Below are positions 1 through 10,931 of a DNA stretch of 64,000 nt, one piece after another; positions within the stretch are counted from its first letter, which is position 1; each line of letters starts with the position of its first letter. The position numbers were made by a program, and so were the translations under genes. The notes under the pieces are model-generated. The model made no database searches and was not told the origin of the DNA. It saw nothing but the letters and a program-made list of their open reading frames with translations. This stretch comes from Pelobacter seleniigenes DSM 18267 (GTDB taxonomy: Bacteria > Desulfobacterota > Desulfuromonadia > Desulfuromonadales > Geopsychrobacteraceae), in NCBI RefSeq assembly GCF_000711225.1, contig NZ_JOMG01000002.1, positions 756,501-820,500 of the forward strand, written 5' to 3'.

Positions 1-38
1 AAGAATTTGCCGCACTGCGCTGAAGGTATGGACCGGGC

Positions 39-953
39 ATGCTTACGCTTTATCAAAAATATCACACCTATCTCAACCTGCTGTTACTGACCCTGCTGGG
101 CCTGGCCTGCGGCATTTTCAGCGGTTCTCTGCTGGAAGCTTATATGGACCCGCTGCCGGTCATTGAGACCGCAACCGTAAAAGCCGACCGGGAAGAAGCC
201 CAGCAGATGAGCGTTGCGGATCTTAACAGTATCCTGCGCCACAATATCTTCGACCCGGCCAGTCGGACCACCTCAGCGACCCTGGACCTGAGTCAGGAGA
301 CAGAGAGTGGACAAGAGGACGCGGCCACCGCACGCCAGCAAGTTGCAAGCAAAAATATGACCCTGTTCGGTACGGTTGTCGCCGGTGCGGATTCCCTGGC
401 GCTGATTGGTATCGATAAGGATCTGGATGTGTACCACCTGCAGGACCTCCTGCCGGGTGGCGGCACCATTGAAGAGATCGCCCGCAATATCGTTAAAATC
501 CGCAACGCGGACCAGTCACTGACGATTCTCCAGAGCATTGAGGACAAGAAGGCCGACCGCCCCGGCGCAGCAGGCAATGCCGAGAACGCGAGTGCTGCCA
601 GCGATGCAAATTCGGGCATCCATCAGATCGACGAGGGGCACTGGGTGGTACCCCGCGAAACCGCGGAAAACACCCGGGCCAATCTGGGCACGGAATTGCG
701 CCTGGCACAGATGCAGCCACGCATGACCGACGGGAAAACGGACGGTTTCATGATCCGTCGACTCCGCCGCAACTCGATCCTCAATAAGCTCGGACTGCAA
801 CGCGGGGACGTGGTCCTCAATGTCAACGGCATGTCGCTGAACAGCCCAGAAGCGGCACTACAGATCTTTCAGCAGTTGCGTGAGGCACGGCAAATTACCG
901 TCGGCGTCGAACGCAAGGGCGAAGCAATGACTTTTTCGTATGAACTTGATTAG
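39..953 (+). CDS. gspC: Type II secretion protein GspC
   Basis: Inner-membrane clamp protein of the type II secretion system, linking the inner-membrane platform to the GspD secretin. The 304-residue product has a short cytoplasmic N-terminus, one membrane segment at about residues 13-35, a homology region at about 60-165 (it contains NSILRHNIFDP and later SKNMTLFGTVV), and a C-terminal PDZ domain at about 225-304 (DGFMIRRLRRNSILNKLGL, then RGDVVLNVNG). This is the usual GspC order. It is the first gene of a twelve-gene gsp run; its TAG stop is immediately followed by the AGGAGG that serves gspD. The ribosome site before the chosen ATG is weak, so the start is less certain than the family call. 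Confidence 0.92.
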   Translation: MLTLYQKYHTYLNLLLLTLLGLACGIFSGSLLEAYMDPLPVIETATVKADREEAQQMSVADLNSILRHNIFDPASRTTSATLDLSQETESGQEDAATARQQVASKNMTLFGTVVAGADSLALIGIDKDLDVYHLQDLLPGGGTIEEIARNIVKIRNADQSLTILQSIEDKKADRPGAAGNAENASAASDANSGIHQIDEGHWVVPRETAENTRANLGTELRLAQMQPRMTDGKTDGFMIRRLRRNSILNKLGLQRGDVVLNVNGMSLNSPEAALQIFQQLREARQITVGVERKGEAMTFSYELD

Positions 954-965
954 GAGGCCTCTCAA

Positions 966-3008
966 GTGAATTTCATAAAATTGAGCCACACCCTGACTTT
1001 GCTTGCCTTGCTGACGCTGCTGGCGTACCCGCCGTTGCTCAGACCGGCCTATTCGGCCCCGGCCGATAAGGAACGGATCACTCTTGATTTTAAAGACGTC
1101 GAACTGACCGACCTGATCAACACCGTCAGTGAACTGACCGGCAAAAATTTTCTCTATGATGAGAGCGTCAGAGGAAAAGTCACCATCGTCTCCCCGGAAA
1201 CCATGACCCTTGATGAAACCTATCAACTGTTTCTGACCGTGTTGAATGTCAAGGGCTACACCATTGTTCCTTCGGGCAAAGTGAATAAAATTGTCTCCAC
1301 CAAAACGGCCCGCCAGGAAGGGTTGCCGGTCTACAGCAACGGCCGCAGCAATTCCAGTGATCAGTTCATCACCCGCATGGTCCGGCTGGAATACCTGGAT
1401 GTCGATACCGTCGCCACCGCGGTTTTGGCGCCGCTCATGCCGGCAACCGGTAACATCATCACCTATGCGCCGACCAACACCCTGATCCTGACCGAAACCG
1501 CAGCGACCATTGATCGCATGGTCACAATCCTGCAAAAGCTTGACAAACCGGATTCCTCCGGTGACTTGGAAGTCATCCCGCTGAAATACGCCAATGCCGA
1601 AGAAGTGGCAAAAATCGCCCAGGATATCCTGGAAGAACAGGCCACGGCCACGCGTCGGCGCAGCAACCAGAAGATCTCCACCACCCAGGAAAATGGCAGC
1701 AAGATCCTCCCTTACCCTCGCACCAATTCGTTAATCGTGGTCTCTAATGCTGAGGACCTGGCGAAAATCAAAAATCTGGTCGCCCTGCTCGACAAGGAGG
1801 TCGGCGAAGAGGAAGCGGATATCAACGTTTATTACCTGGAGAACGCCGATGCCGAAACCCTGGCGGCAACCCTTAACGAAATCCTGACCGGGGTCAAGGC
1901 TGCCCAGACTCAAAAGGATACCACCAAAACGCCGGCGACCAGCAACAGTTCATCGGCCATTTCATCCCAGCCGGTCACGATTACGGCGGACAAACCGACC
2001 AATTCCCTGATCATCAATGCCCAGCAAAAGGATTATGCGGCCATCAAAAACATCATCCGCAAGCTCGACATCAAGCGCAAACAGGTCTATGTCGAAGCGC
2101 TGATTCTGGAACTGTCCATGGATGCGACCAAGGCACTGGGCACCTCGCTGACCGGGGCGATCGATGTCGGCAGTGACAGCGCCATTTTTGCCGGCACCGG
2201 GAGTAACACCACCCTGGGGAATTTGACCTCTTCGGAAGGCCTGCTCAGTCAAAGCGTAAACGGCATTCTGCTCGGTGGTTTGTTCAACACCATCACCGTG
2301 ACCGGCCCGGACGGAACAGCGATGACAGTACCTGCCATTTCAGCCCTGATCAATCTGTCCAAAACGACTGACGACGTGAATATTCTCTCTGCACCACGCC
2401 TGCTGACCTCCGACAACGAGGAGGCGGAAATCATCGTCGGAGACAACGTTCCCATTGTTACTGAAAAACTGACCGATACCACCTCGACCAACGTGACGGT
2501 CTCTGTCGAACGGCAGGATGCAGCTCTGACCCTGAGATTTACTCCTCAGGTTATCGAAGATAATCTGGTGCGCCTGAACATTTATCAGGAAGTGACCGGC
2601 GTCAAGGAGGATTCACAATCGGATACCAACGGCCCGACCCTGACCAAACGGGTGATCCGCAATACGGTCCTGGCCCAGAGCAGAAAAACGATTATTCTTG
2701 GCGGATTGATCAATAACCAGGTCACCAAGAACGAAACCAAGGTTCCGTTGCTCGGCGATATTCCGGTCATCGGCTGGCTGTTCAAAAGCAAATCGACCAC
2801 GTCACAAAAGAAGAATCTGCTGGTCTTCATTACCCCGACCATTGTTAAAGATGCCGATGATGTCGCGGAAATCACCGAGCAGAACAGAGCCAAAGCCGCA
2901 GAGTTGTTGACCGAAGAGCAGCGCAAAACGTTGCCGAATGACTTCAATCAGGAGGCGATCCAAAATAACACCCCCAAAGCACCCCAAGCCGATGGGGATG
3001 CGAAATAA
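966..3008 (+). CDS. gspD: Type II secretion secretin GspD
   Basis: Outer-membrane secretin that forms the exit pore of the type II system. The 680 residues begin with a Sec signal peptide (about 1-30), followed by N0 (DLINTVSELTGKNFLYDESVRG), three repeated N-domains with a Ser/Thr-rich linker near residue 320, and the C-terminal secretin barrel ending in VPLLGDIPVIGWLFKS and LLVFITPTIV, the secretin signature. The start is GTG at 966, placed 8 nt after a perfect AGGAGG at 952-957. No pilotin gene is seen nearby. Confidence 0.96.
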   Translation: MNFIKLSHTLTLLALLTLLAYPPLLRPAYSAPADKERITLDFKDVELTDLINTVSELTGKNFLYDESVRGKVTIVSPETMTLDETYQLFLTVLNVKGYTIVPSGKVNKIVSTKTARQEGLPVYSNGRSNSSDQFITRMVRLEYLDVDTVATAVLAPLMPATGNIITYAPTNTLILTETAATIDRMVTILQKLDKPDSSGDLEVIPLKYANAEEVAKIAQDILEEQATATRRRSNQKISTTQENGSKILPYPRTNSLIVVSNAEDLAKIKNLVALLDKEVGEEEADINVYYLENADAETLAATLNEILTGVKAAQTQKDTTKTPATSNSSSAISSQPVTITADKPTNSLIINAQQKDYAAIKNIIRKLDIKRKQVYVEALILELSMDATKALGTSLTGAIDVGSDSAIFAGTGSNTTLGNLTSSEGLLSQSVNGILLGGLFNTITVTGPDGTAMTVPAISALINLSKTTDDVNILSAPRLLTSDNEEAEIIVGDNVPIVTEKLTDTTSTNVTVSVERQDAALTLRFTPQVIEDNLVRLNIYQEVTGVKEDSQSDTNGPTLTKRVIRNTVLAQSRKTIILGGLINNQVTKNETKVPLLGDIPVIGWLFKSKSTTSQKKNLLVFITPTIVKDADDVAEITEQNRAKAAELLTEEQRKTLPNDFNQEAIQNNTPKAPQADGDAK

Positions 3009-3012
3009 AGCT

Positions 3013-4710
<1,698 letters not shown>

Positions 4711-4712
4711 TT

Positions 4713-5927
4713 TTGCCTCTGTTTGAGTATTCCGGCCTCGACGCTCAGGGACGCAAGGTCAGTGGGAAAATTGACGGCACCGGCCGCAAAGCGGTCATGC
4801 AGAAACTCAGCCAGCAGGGCGTTTTCCTGACCGATCTGAAAGAGATGGCGGCAGCCTCGTCAAGCGGCGGAATAAGGCGCCTGAGTCTGCGACGGAAAAT
4901 TTCTCCCGTTGAGTTGGCGGCGGCAACCCGGCAACTCGGAACCCTGCTCGGGGCAGGCATCCCCCTCGACGAGGTCCTGGCCACGGTTGCCGATCAGACC
5001 GATCAGTCAGCCCTGAGCAGCACATTCATGAGCATTCGGGAAAAGGTTCTCCAGGGCTCTCCTTTTTTCGAAGCCATCGGCGAACATAGCGGGGTCTTTC
5101 CGGACCTGTTTATCAACATGATTCAGGTCGGAGAAAACAGCGGCACTTTGGATCAGGTTCTGAACCGCCTGGCCGATTTTCTGGATGAACAGGCGCGCAT
5201 CAGATCGCGTATTCAGGCCGCCATGGCTTACCCCATCCTGATGACCGTGGTGGGAACCGGCGTGTTGATTTTCCTGTTTATTTTCGTCGTTCCCAAAATC
5301 ACCGGCATGTTAACCGAAATGGGCCAGGCGCTCCCCTGGCCGACCCAGATGCTGATCACCCTCAGTTCGACCCTGGCCAATTGGTGGTGGTTGCTGCTCA
5401 TCGGCGTCGCGCTGGCTCTGGCCGGGCTGCGCCGCTATCGGAACACTGCGGCAGGACGGCTGAAAATGGACCGCTTAAGCCTGAAAATTCCGCTCTACGG
5501 ACGCCTCAACCTGTTTATAGCCACCGCCCGTTTTTCCAGAACCCTGGGAACGCTGCTGCAAAGTGGCGTCCCCTTGCTCAAAGCCCTGGATATCACCCGG
5601 ACCCTGTTGAACAATAGGGTCCTGCGCGAAGCGGTGGAAACCGCCCGCAAAGAGGTCCAGGAAGGCGGATCACTGGCGCGAAGTTTGAAAAATTCAGCGG
5701 CTTTCCCCCCCATGCTCGCCCAGATTTCCGCAGCCGGGGAAAAGAGCGGCCAACTGGAGCCGATGCTCTTTCGCCTGGCCGATACCTATGAGCATCAAAC
5801 CGATTTATCCATCACCGGCCTGCTGTCTCTGCTTGAACCGATCATGATCCTGGTGATGGGGACGGTGGTCGGATTTGTCGTTCTGGCAATTCTGCTACCG
5901 ATTTTCGAAGCCAGCCAAGGCTTCTGA
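4713..5927 (+). CDS. gspF: Type II secretion inner-membrane protein GspF
   Basis: Polytopic platform protein of the type II secretion motor. Its 404 residues hold two T2SSF repeats (about 70-195 and 270-395), each with the family pattern of a helical cytoplasmic domain followed by membrane segments (for example PILMTVVGTGVLIFLFIFVV and LEPIMILVMGTVVGFVVLAI). The start is TTG at 4713, with GGAGGT at 4701-4706 giving correct spacing; the product begins MPLFEYSGLDAQGRK, the typical GspF N-terminus. It follows gspE by 2 nt. Confidence 0.95.
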   Translation: MPLFEYSGLDAQGRKVSGKIDGTGRKAVMQKLSQQGVFLTDLKEMAAASSSGGIRRLSLRRKISPVELAAATRQLGTLLGAGIPLDEVLATVADQTDQSALSSTFMSIREKVLQGSPFFEAIGEHSGVFPDLFINMIQVGENSGTLDQVLNRLADFLDEQARIRSRIQAAMAYPILMTVVGTGVLIFLFIFVVPKITGMLTEMGQALPWPTQMLITLSSTLANWWWLLLIGVALALAGLRRYRNTAAGRLKMDRLSLKIPLYGRLNLFIATARFSRTLGTLLQSGVPLLKALDITRTLLNNRVLREAVETARKEVQEGGSLARSLKNSAAFPPMLAQISAAGEKSGQLEPMLFRLADTYEHQTDLSITGLLSLLEPIMILVMGTVVGFVVLAILLPIFEASQGF

Positions 5928-5968
5928 GCATTATTTTCAATGAGAAGAACATCAAGGAGTCAGTCAAC

Positions 5969-6409
5969 ATGAAAAAAGCGTATACCAACAACCGGGGATT
6001 TACCCTGATAGAGATTATGGTTGTCGTCGTCATTCTGGGCATTCTGGCCGCCATCGTCGTCCCCAAGCTCCTGGATCGGCCGGATCAGGCCAAAGTGACC
6101 AAGGCCAAGGTCGATATGAAGGGGCTCGAAGAGGCGCTTGGCATGTTCAAACTGGATAACGGCTTTTATCCGTCGACCGACCAGGGTCTTCAAGCGCTGG
6201 TGACTATTCCGGATACCGGTCGTATCCCGCAGAAATATGCCGATGGGGGCTACCTCAAAAAGGTTCCTCTTGACCCCTGGAACAACAGTTACGTCTATCT
6301 GTCGCCCGGCCTGCACAGTAAGAATTTCGACCTGATTTCCTACGGTGCTGACGGTGAGCCGGGAGGAGAAGGCTATGATGCCGACATCAACAGCTGGGAG
6401 CTGGACTGA
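5969..6409 (+). CDS. gspG: Major pseudopilin GspG
   Basis: Main subunit of the periplasmic pseudopilus. The 146-residue precursor has a short positively charged leader and the prepilin peptidase site RG^FTLIEIMVVVVILG, with Glu at mature position 5. The body carries the GspG-specific C-terminal region: STDQGLQAL, the VPLDPWNNSYVYLSPG segment, and the calcium-loop area SYGADGEPGGEGYDADI. AAGGAG lies upstream of the ATG. The end overlaps gspH. Confidence 0.96.
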   Translation: MKKAYTNNRGFTLIEIMVVVVILGILAAIVVPKLLDRPDQAKVTKAKVDMKGLEEALGMFKLDNGFYPSTDQGLQALVTIPDTGRIPQKYADGGYLKKVPLDPWNNSYVYLSPGLHSKNFDLISYGADGEPGGEGYDADINSWELD

Positions 6410-6938
6410 TCCATCTCACTCCAGCGGGCGGCGAGCCACAGGGTCCGCCGGTTTCACCCTGATCGAACTGGCGATTGTCGTGCTGCTGATCAGCCTGTTT
6501 ACGGTGATCAGCGTCCCGCTGTTTTCACAAATCGGCAAAGGCGACTTGCGCGGTTCGGCCCGCAGGTTGGCTGGGGCCATGAAGTATCTTTACAACGAAG
6601 CGGCATTGTCCGGACAGGAACATCGCCTGGTTTTCAACTTCGCAGAGCACAGCTACCGCGCGGAAATTCTGGAAACGGACGGAACCCTCGGCGAGTTGGA
6701 CGATTCGACCGGCAACGCAACACTGAAAGACGGAGTCAGCTTTAGCGATATTTCCTTGCCCGGCCGGGGAACCTTTAGCTCCGGAGAGGTGACGGTGCGC
6801 ATTCACCCGACGGGCTGGTTGGAAGAGACCATCATTCATCTGCAGGATTCAAACAAGAACGCATTGACCCTGCGCGTGAACCCGTTGACCGGCAGCAGTG
6901 AAATATTCGCCGGCTACCGGGACTTCCAGGTGAATTGA
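6375..6938 (+). CDS. gspH: Minor pseudopilin GspH
   Basis: Minor pseudopilin of the type II secretion tip complex. The 187-residue precursor has a long leader and the cleavage site AG^FTLIELAIVVLLISL, then a globular domain of GspH type. The start was set at ATG 6375 because GGGAGGAG ends about 7 nt upstream, inside gspG; the two genes overlap by 35 nt and are probably translationally coupled. The body sequence is diverged, so the call rests on prepilin signal, size and position between gspG and gspI. Confidence 0.88.
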   Translation: MMPTSTAGSWTDPSHSSGRRATGSAGFTLIELAIVVLLISLFTVISVPLFSQIGKGDLRGSARRLAGAMKYLYNEAALSGQEHRLVFNFAEHSYRAEILETDGTLGELDDSTGNATLKDGVSFSDISLPGRGTFSSGEVTVRIHPTGWLEETIIHLQDSNKNALTLRVNPLTGSSEIFAGYRDFQVN

Positions 6939-7012
6939 GACTTGCCCAGCCGGAGTTTCACGACAGGAGATTGCACAACAACTTGGAAACGCATTCGGAC
7001 ACAGGGATTTTC

Positions 7013-7408
7013 ATGACGAAAATCACTCGCGCACAAACCGCAACACCCACAGGCTCGGCCGGCTTCACCCTGCTCGAGATCATGATCGCCCTGGCCATCA
7101 TCAGTATCGCGCTGACGGCCCTGCTCAGCCTGGGGAACCGCAGCATCGCCGTTCATGAGCGTTTGCAGCGCATGACCCAGGCCACGCTGCTGGCCCAATA
7201 CAAGATCAGTGAAATTGAAGTTTCTGCCGGGAATGCCTTCCAGCAGGATAAGGAAACCGGCGTATTTGACAAACCCAACGAAGCCTACAAGTGGCGGGTG
7301 GATTATTCAGATACCCCCTTGCCATCCATCAAAATGGTCAGCGTCACGGTCAGTTGGGGTGAAGAAGACAGCAATGAAGCGGTCACCATTGACTCTTTCA
7401 TCTTTTAA
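7013..7408 (+). CDS. gspI: Minor pseudopilin GspI
   Basis: Minor pseudopilin that nucleates the type II pseudopilus tip with GspJ and GspK. The 131-residue precursor contains AG^FTLLEIMIALAIISIALTAL and a body of GspI size (TQATLLAQYKISEIEV, YKWRVDYSDTPLPSIKMVSVTVSW). ATG 7013 is preferred over an upstream TTG at 6935, which would overlap the gspH stop and give an over-long leader. The 3' end overlaps gspJ by 35 nt. Confidence 0.9.
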   Translation: MTKITRAQTATPTGSAGFTLLEIMIALAIISIALTALLSLGNRSIAVHERLQRMTQATLLAQYKISEIEVSAGNAFQQDKETGVFDKPNEAYKWRVDYSDTPLPSIKMVSVTVSWGEEDSNEAVTIDSFIF

Positions 7409-8036
7409 ATATCGCCCGGGGCGCCAGTCACAGCAGGGCTTCACCTTGATCGAAGTCCTGGTTGCGGTCACCATTATCGCGATAACGATTGCCACGGTTT
7501 ACGGCGTCTTTTCATCGGTCAGTACGGCCAAGAACAAACTCGACGCTGCCAGTGAAATTTATCAGAGCGCCCGGGTTGTTTTCGACCGCTTCGGTCGTGA
7601 ACTGCATGGTGCCTATTTAAGCAGCTCCAACCGGGACAGTATTTTCCAAGGGGGCAAGACTGCGGACGGCGAACTCTACCTGGAGCTGAGCACAACCACA
7701 GCGTCACCGTTGAGCAGCCAGGGCAAAGGGTTTGCCCTGATAAGATATACCCTGGTTGAGGACACGGAAGCCGAAGACGGCAGCAAAGTCATTTTGCGCA
7801 CCGAGCAGCCCCTGTTTCAGAGAGAATCCGACAGCACACCCACGGCAATGCGCCTGGTGAAGGGGATTCGCCTGATGACCTTGCGTTATTATGCGGATGC
7901 CGGCTGGCATGACAGTTGGGACTCGAAGACCAGCGGAATGCCCGAAATTGTCGAAATGGAAATCCGCTTTCAGGACGGAGAGAACGCCGACATCCCGTTT
8001 CTATCGGCGTTCACGATTCCGGAAAAGAGTCAGTAA
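7374..8036 (+). CDS. gspJ: Minor pseudopilin GspJ
   Basis: Minor pseudopilin, 220-residue precursor, with cleavage site QG^FTLIEVLVAVTIIAITIAT and a body of GspJ type (VFDRFGRELHGAYLSSSN, then a C-terminal LRYYADAGWHDSWDS segment). The start is ATG 7374, within the end of gspI and preceded by a GA-rich ribosome site. Its stop codon shares one base with the gspK start (TAATG). Confidence 0.9.
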   Translation: MKRSPLTLSSFKYRPGRQSQQGFTLIEVLVAVTIIAITIATVYGVFSSVSTAKNKLDAASEIYQSARVVFDRFGRELHGAYLSSSNRDSIFQGGKTADGELYLELSTTTASPLSSQGKGFALIRYTLVEDTEAEDGSKVILRTEQPLFQRESDSTPTAMRLVKGIRLMTLRYYADAGWHDSWDSKTSGMPEIVEMEIRFQDGENADIPFLSAFTIPEKSQ

Positions 8037-9004
8037 TGGCAGTGCTGCGTAACAATCAAAACGGCATGGCTCTGCTGCTGGTCCTGGTGATTATTACCCT
8101 GCTGACCTCGTTATTGATGGAATTGTCCTATTCAACCCTGGTCGATCAGCGGCTGACTGAGACCTTTCGCGACAGTACCAAGGCCTATTACCTAGCAAAG
8201 GGGGGGATTGCTGCCGGCCGGATGTTGCTGAAGGCGGATAAAAACGATTATGATTCCACCGACGAACTCTGGCACACGGGGATCATCAGTTACCCGGTTG
8301 GACAAGGAGCGGTCTCGGTGGCCATCACCGATCTTGACGGAAAGCTGGCCATCAACGAACTGGTTAATGGGAACAACCCGCAAACCGTGGTCGTTGACCG
8401 CTTCTATCGCCTCTTCTCGTCACTTGAAATCGAGCATTTGGCTAATCCGGCAGAATTGGTCGCAGCCCTGATCGACTGGCTTGACAGTGGTAGCCAAAAT
8501 TACCAGTTGATCCAGACTGACAACCTCGATATTCCGGTGTCAGGGGCCGAGAACGATTATTATCAGGGTCTTGCAAACGGCTATTCGTGTAAAAACGGAC
8601 CGCTGGAATCCATGGATGAACTGCTGCTGATCAAAGGATTTTCCCAGGAAGTGGTGAATATCGTCGCCCCTTACCTGACGGTGAACGGCAGTAATAAGAT
8701 CAATATCAATACCGCCAGCGACAAAGTCTTGCTGTCGTTAAGTTCACAGCTTGATGAACAGACGATCGAGGTCATTCTGGAGCGTCGCCAGGACGGCCCC
8801 ATTGAAAAAATGACCGAGTTGGAAAGTCTGCTGACCGATGAGGCCTACAGCATATTGAAGAGCCTGGCCAACCAGGACCTGTTGGGAACCGAGAGCCGCT
8901 ATTATCGAATTGACTCGGAAGCCATGGTCAACGACGGCCGGCAACGGCTGGTTGCAGAAGTCGACAAGAAAAACAACCAACTTCTTTTTATCAGAGTGGA
9001 ATAG
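8036..9004 (+). CDS. gspK: Minor pseudopilin GspK
   Basis: Largest minor pseudopilin, which caps the pseudopilus. The 322-residue precursor reads NG^MALLLVLVIITLLTSLLME: there is no Glu at mature position 5, as expected for GspK. The globular part contains the SAM-like repeats of the family, with AINELVNG, WLDSGSQNY and INTASDKVLLSLS. Start and gspJ stop overlap as TAATG, which implies coupling. Confidence 0.93.
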   Translation: MAVLRNNQNGMALLLVLVIITLLTSLLMELSYSTLVDQRLTETFRDSTKAYYLAKGGIAAGRMLLKADKNDYDSTDELWHTGIISYPVGQGAVSVAITDLDGKLAINELVNGNNPQTVVVDRFYRLFSSLEIEHLANPAELVAALIDWLDSGSQNYQLIQTDNLDIPVSGAENDYYQGLANGYSCKNGPLESMDELLLIKGFSQEVVNIVAPYLTVNGSNKININTASDKVLLSLSSQLDEQTIEVILERRQDGPIEKMTELESLLTDEAYSILKSLANQDLLGTESRYYRIDSEAMVNDGRQRLVAEVDKKNNQLLFIRVE

Positions 9005-9009
9005 ACACT

Positions 9010-10398
9010 ATGGCAAAACGTTTTTTCGGCCTTGACATCAGTCCCCGCTGCACCTACCTGGCGGTACTCGACTACGACCGGGGAGAGTTGAGCAAAATCC
9101 AGCTGCTGGAGAGCCATCGTCAGGACCTGTCGGCGCAGCTGGCCGAGTTGACCGAAAATCTTGACGGCGACTTCAAAATAGGCGATCGCCTGGCCGCCGC
9201 GCTGCCGGCAAAATCCGCCTATGTGAGGGAATTGAAATTCCCGTTCAGCGAAACCAAAAAGATCCTCGCGGCCCTGCCCTTTACCCTCAGTGCCCAGATT
9301 CCCGTCGCCATTGAAGACTGTGCGACAGCCGCGCTTCCCAACATGGTGAAAGCCGAGGAACAGACCCTGGTCACTGCGGCGGCGGTGCCGAAGCGGATCG
9401 TCCAGGAGATCCTCACCCAGACCGAAGATTTTGGGATGCCCCTGCATACCCTTGATCTGCAACCCTATGCGCTGCTCTATGGGCTGGAAGAACAAATCAC
9501 CGACGGCATTCTGGTCGCTGCAACCAGTCAGGAAACAACCATCTCCCGGCTCAGCCAGGGGTCACTGGCCGAGTACCGCCTGCTGCCGGAAAAACTGAGC
9601 AAAAAAAATGCCCCCCGCGCCGTGCGGGAAGTCCAGGCGCTGGTCTCCAAGGCGACTGACCAGAGCAAGCACATTTATTTGATCGGCGATTCGCTTGCCG
9701 AAGAATTCACCGACCTGTTGCTGGAGCAGGAGCTCATCGTCAAGGAGCTGACCATGACTCTGGCCGGCCAGACGATTCCTGCGGCCTATCTCCCGGCAAC
9801 GGCATTGGCTTTCCGGGCAGGGGCCGGCAAAAGTAAAAAATCCTTTAACTTCCGCCAGGGAGCATTCGCCCTGAAAGGGGAGTGGCAGAAGCTGAAAAGG
9901 GCCCTCTGGGCCACCGCGGCGCTGGCCCTCCTGACAGTCGCAGTCATTGGCGCCGCCGCCGGCTTGAAATATCGGATCAAGCTGAACGAAGCCGACCAGT
10001 TGCAACGGGAAATCGTCAATATCTATCGGCAGACTTTCCCCAACGCCAATACCATTGTCGATGTCCCCCTGCAGATGCAGAGCGCCATCAACGACCTGCG
10101 CGAAAAAAGCAGTCTGGTCGGCGGAACTCAACCCCAGGCCCTGGAGGTCCTGAAAACGGTTTCGGACATGGTGGAAAACGTGGCTCTTGAAGTCCAGGAA
10201 TTCAACTATACGCCCACAGAAGCCAGAGTTTCCGGTAGCACCACCTCCTTTGAAGCCGTCAACCAGATCACTGAACAACTGACCGCTTCCCCGCTCTTCA
10301 CCCAGGTACAGGTTGCAGATGCCCAAATGGCCCTCAAAGGGAATAAAATCAACTTTCGCCTGATATTGACACTTGCCAAGGAAGGTGCAGGATCATGA
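9010..10398 (+). CDS. gspL: Type II secretion protein GspL
   Basis: Bitopic inner-membrane protein that recruits GspE to the membrane. The first ~280 of 462 residues form the actin-like cytoplasmic fold, beginning FFGLDISPRCTYLAVLDYDRG. One membrane segment lies at about residues 298-320 (LWATAALALLTVAVIGAAAG), followed by a periplasmic ferredoxin-like domain. The gene overlaps gspM by 4 nt (ATGA). Confidence 0.88.
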   Translation: MAKRFFGLDISPRCTYLAVLDYDRGELSKIQLLESHRQDLSAQLAELTENLDGDFKIGDRLAAALPAKSAYVRELKFPFSETKKILAALPFTLSAQIPVAIEDCATAALPNMVKAEEQTLVTAAAVPKRIVQEILTQTEDFGMPLHTLDLQPYALLYGLEEQITDGILVAATSQETTISRLSQGSLAEYRLLPEKLSKKNAPRAVREVQALVSKATDQSKHIYLIGDSLAEEFTDLLLEQELIVKELTMTLAGQTIPAAYLPATALAFRAGAGKSKKSFNFRQGAFALKGEWQKLKRALWATAALALLTVAVIGAAAGLKYRIKLNEADQLQREIVNIYRQTFPNANTIVDVPLQMQSAINDLREKSSLVGGTQPQALEVLKTVSDMVENVALEVQEFNYTPTEARVSGSTTSFEAVNQITEQLTASPLFTQVQVADAQMALKGNKINFRLILTLAKEGAGS

Positions 10399-10931
10399 TC
10401 AACCGGATTGCGCAACTGGAGCGGCGGGAAAAAATCCTGTTGCTGGTCGGAGCTGTTTTTATCGTTGTGGTTGTGCTCATCTACGGTGTCTACGACCCCT
10501 ACCGCAACGCTCTGAGCCGGGCTCAACGCTCTATTGCCACCAAATATCAACAAATCGATCAGGTCAGGGCGTTGCAGGCAGAGTATCTGGCCCTGCAAGG
10601 GCAGATGAACCGTGCCGAAAGCAAGCTGGTCAAGCGCAGCGGTGTTTCCGCACTGGCCATGGTTGAAGATATCGCCTCACGCATCGGCAGTCGCGAAAAC
10701 TTGAGCTACATTCGCCCGCAGCCGGCCCAAACCCAGGGTGAAATCCATATTGAAAACCTGGATGTCAAACTGGAGCGTTTGTCCTTGCAGCAGGTGCTGC
10801 AGTTGCTCTGGGGAGTCGAGTCTGCCCAGACCCAGATGCAGATCAAAAATCTGCGGCTCAAGCAAAGATTCGACAACCCGGCTCAAACAGATCTCACCAT
10901 GACCGTATCCGTATTCAGGAAGAATCGATGA
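10395..10931 (+). CDS. gspM: Type II secretion protein GspM
   Basis: Small bitopic partner of GspL. The 178 residues comprise a short cytoplasmic tail with the typical LERREKILL, one membrane helix at about residues 15-35 (ILLLVGAVFIVVVVLIYGVY), a coiled-coil stretch, and a periplasmic ferredoxin-like domain ending NPAQTDLTMTVSVFRK. It overlaps both neighbours by 4 nt. Sequence conservation in this family is low, so position in the operon carries much of the call. Confidence 0.87.
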   Translation: MINRIAQLERREKILLLVGAVFIVVVVLIYGVYDPYRNALSRAQRSIATKYQQIDQVRALQAEYLALQGQMNRAESKLVKRSGVSALAMVEDIASRIGSRENLSYIRPQPAQTQGEIHIENLDVKLERLSLQQVLQLLWGVESAQTQMQIKNLRLKQRFDNPAQTDLTMTVSVFRKNR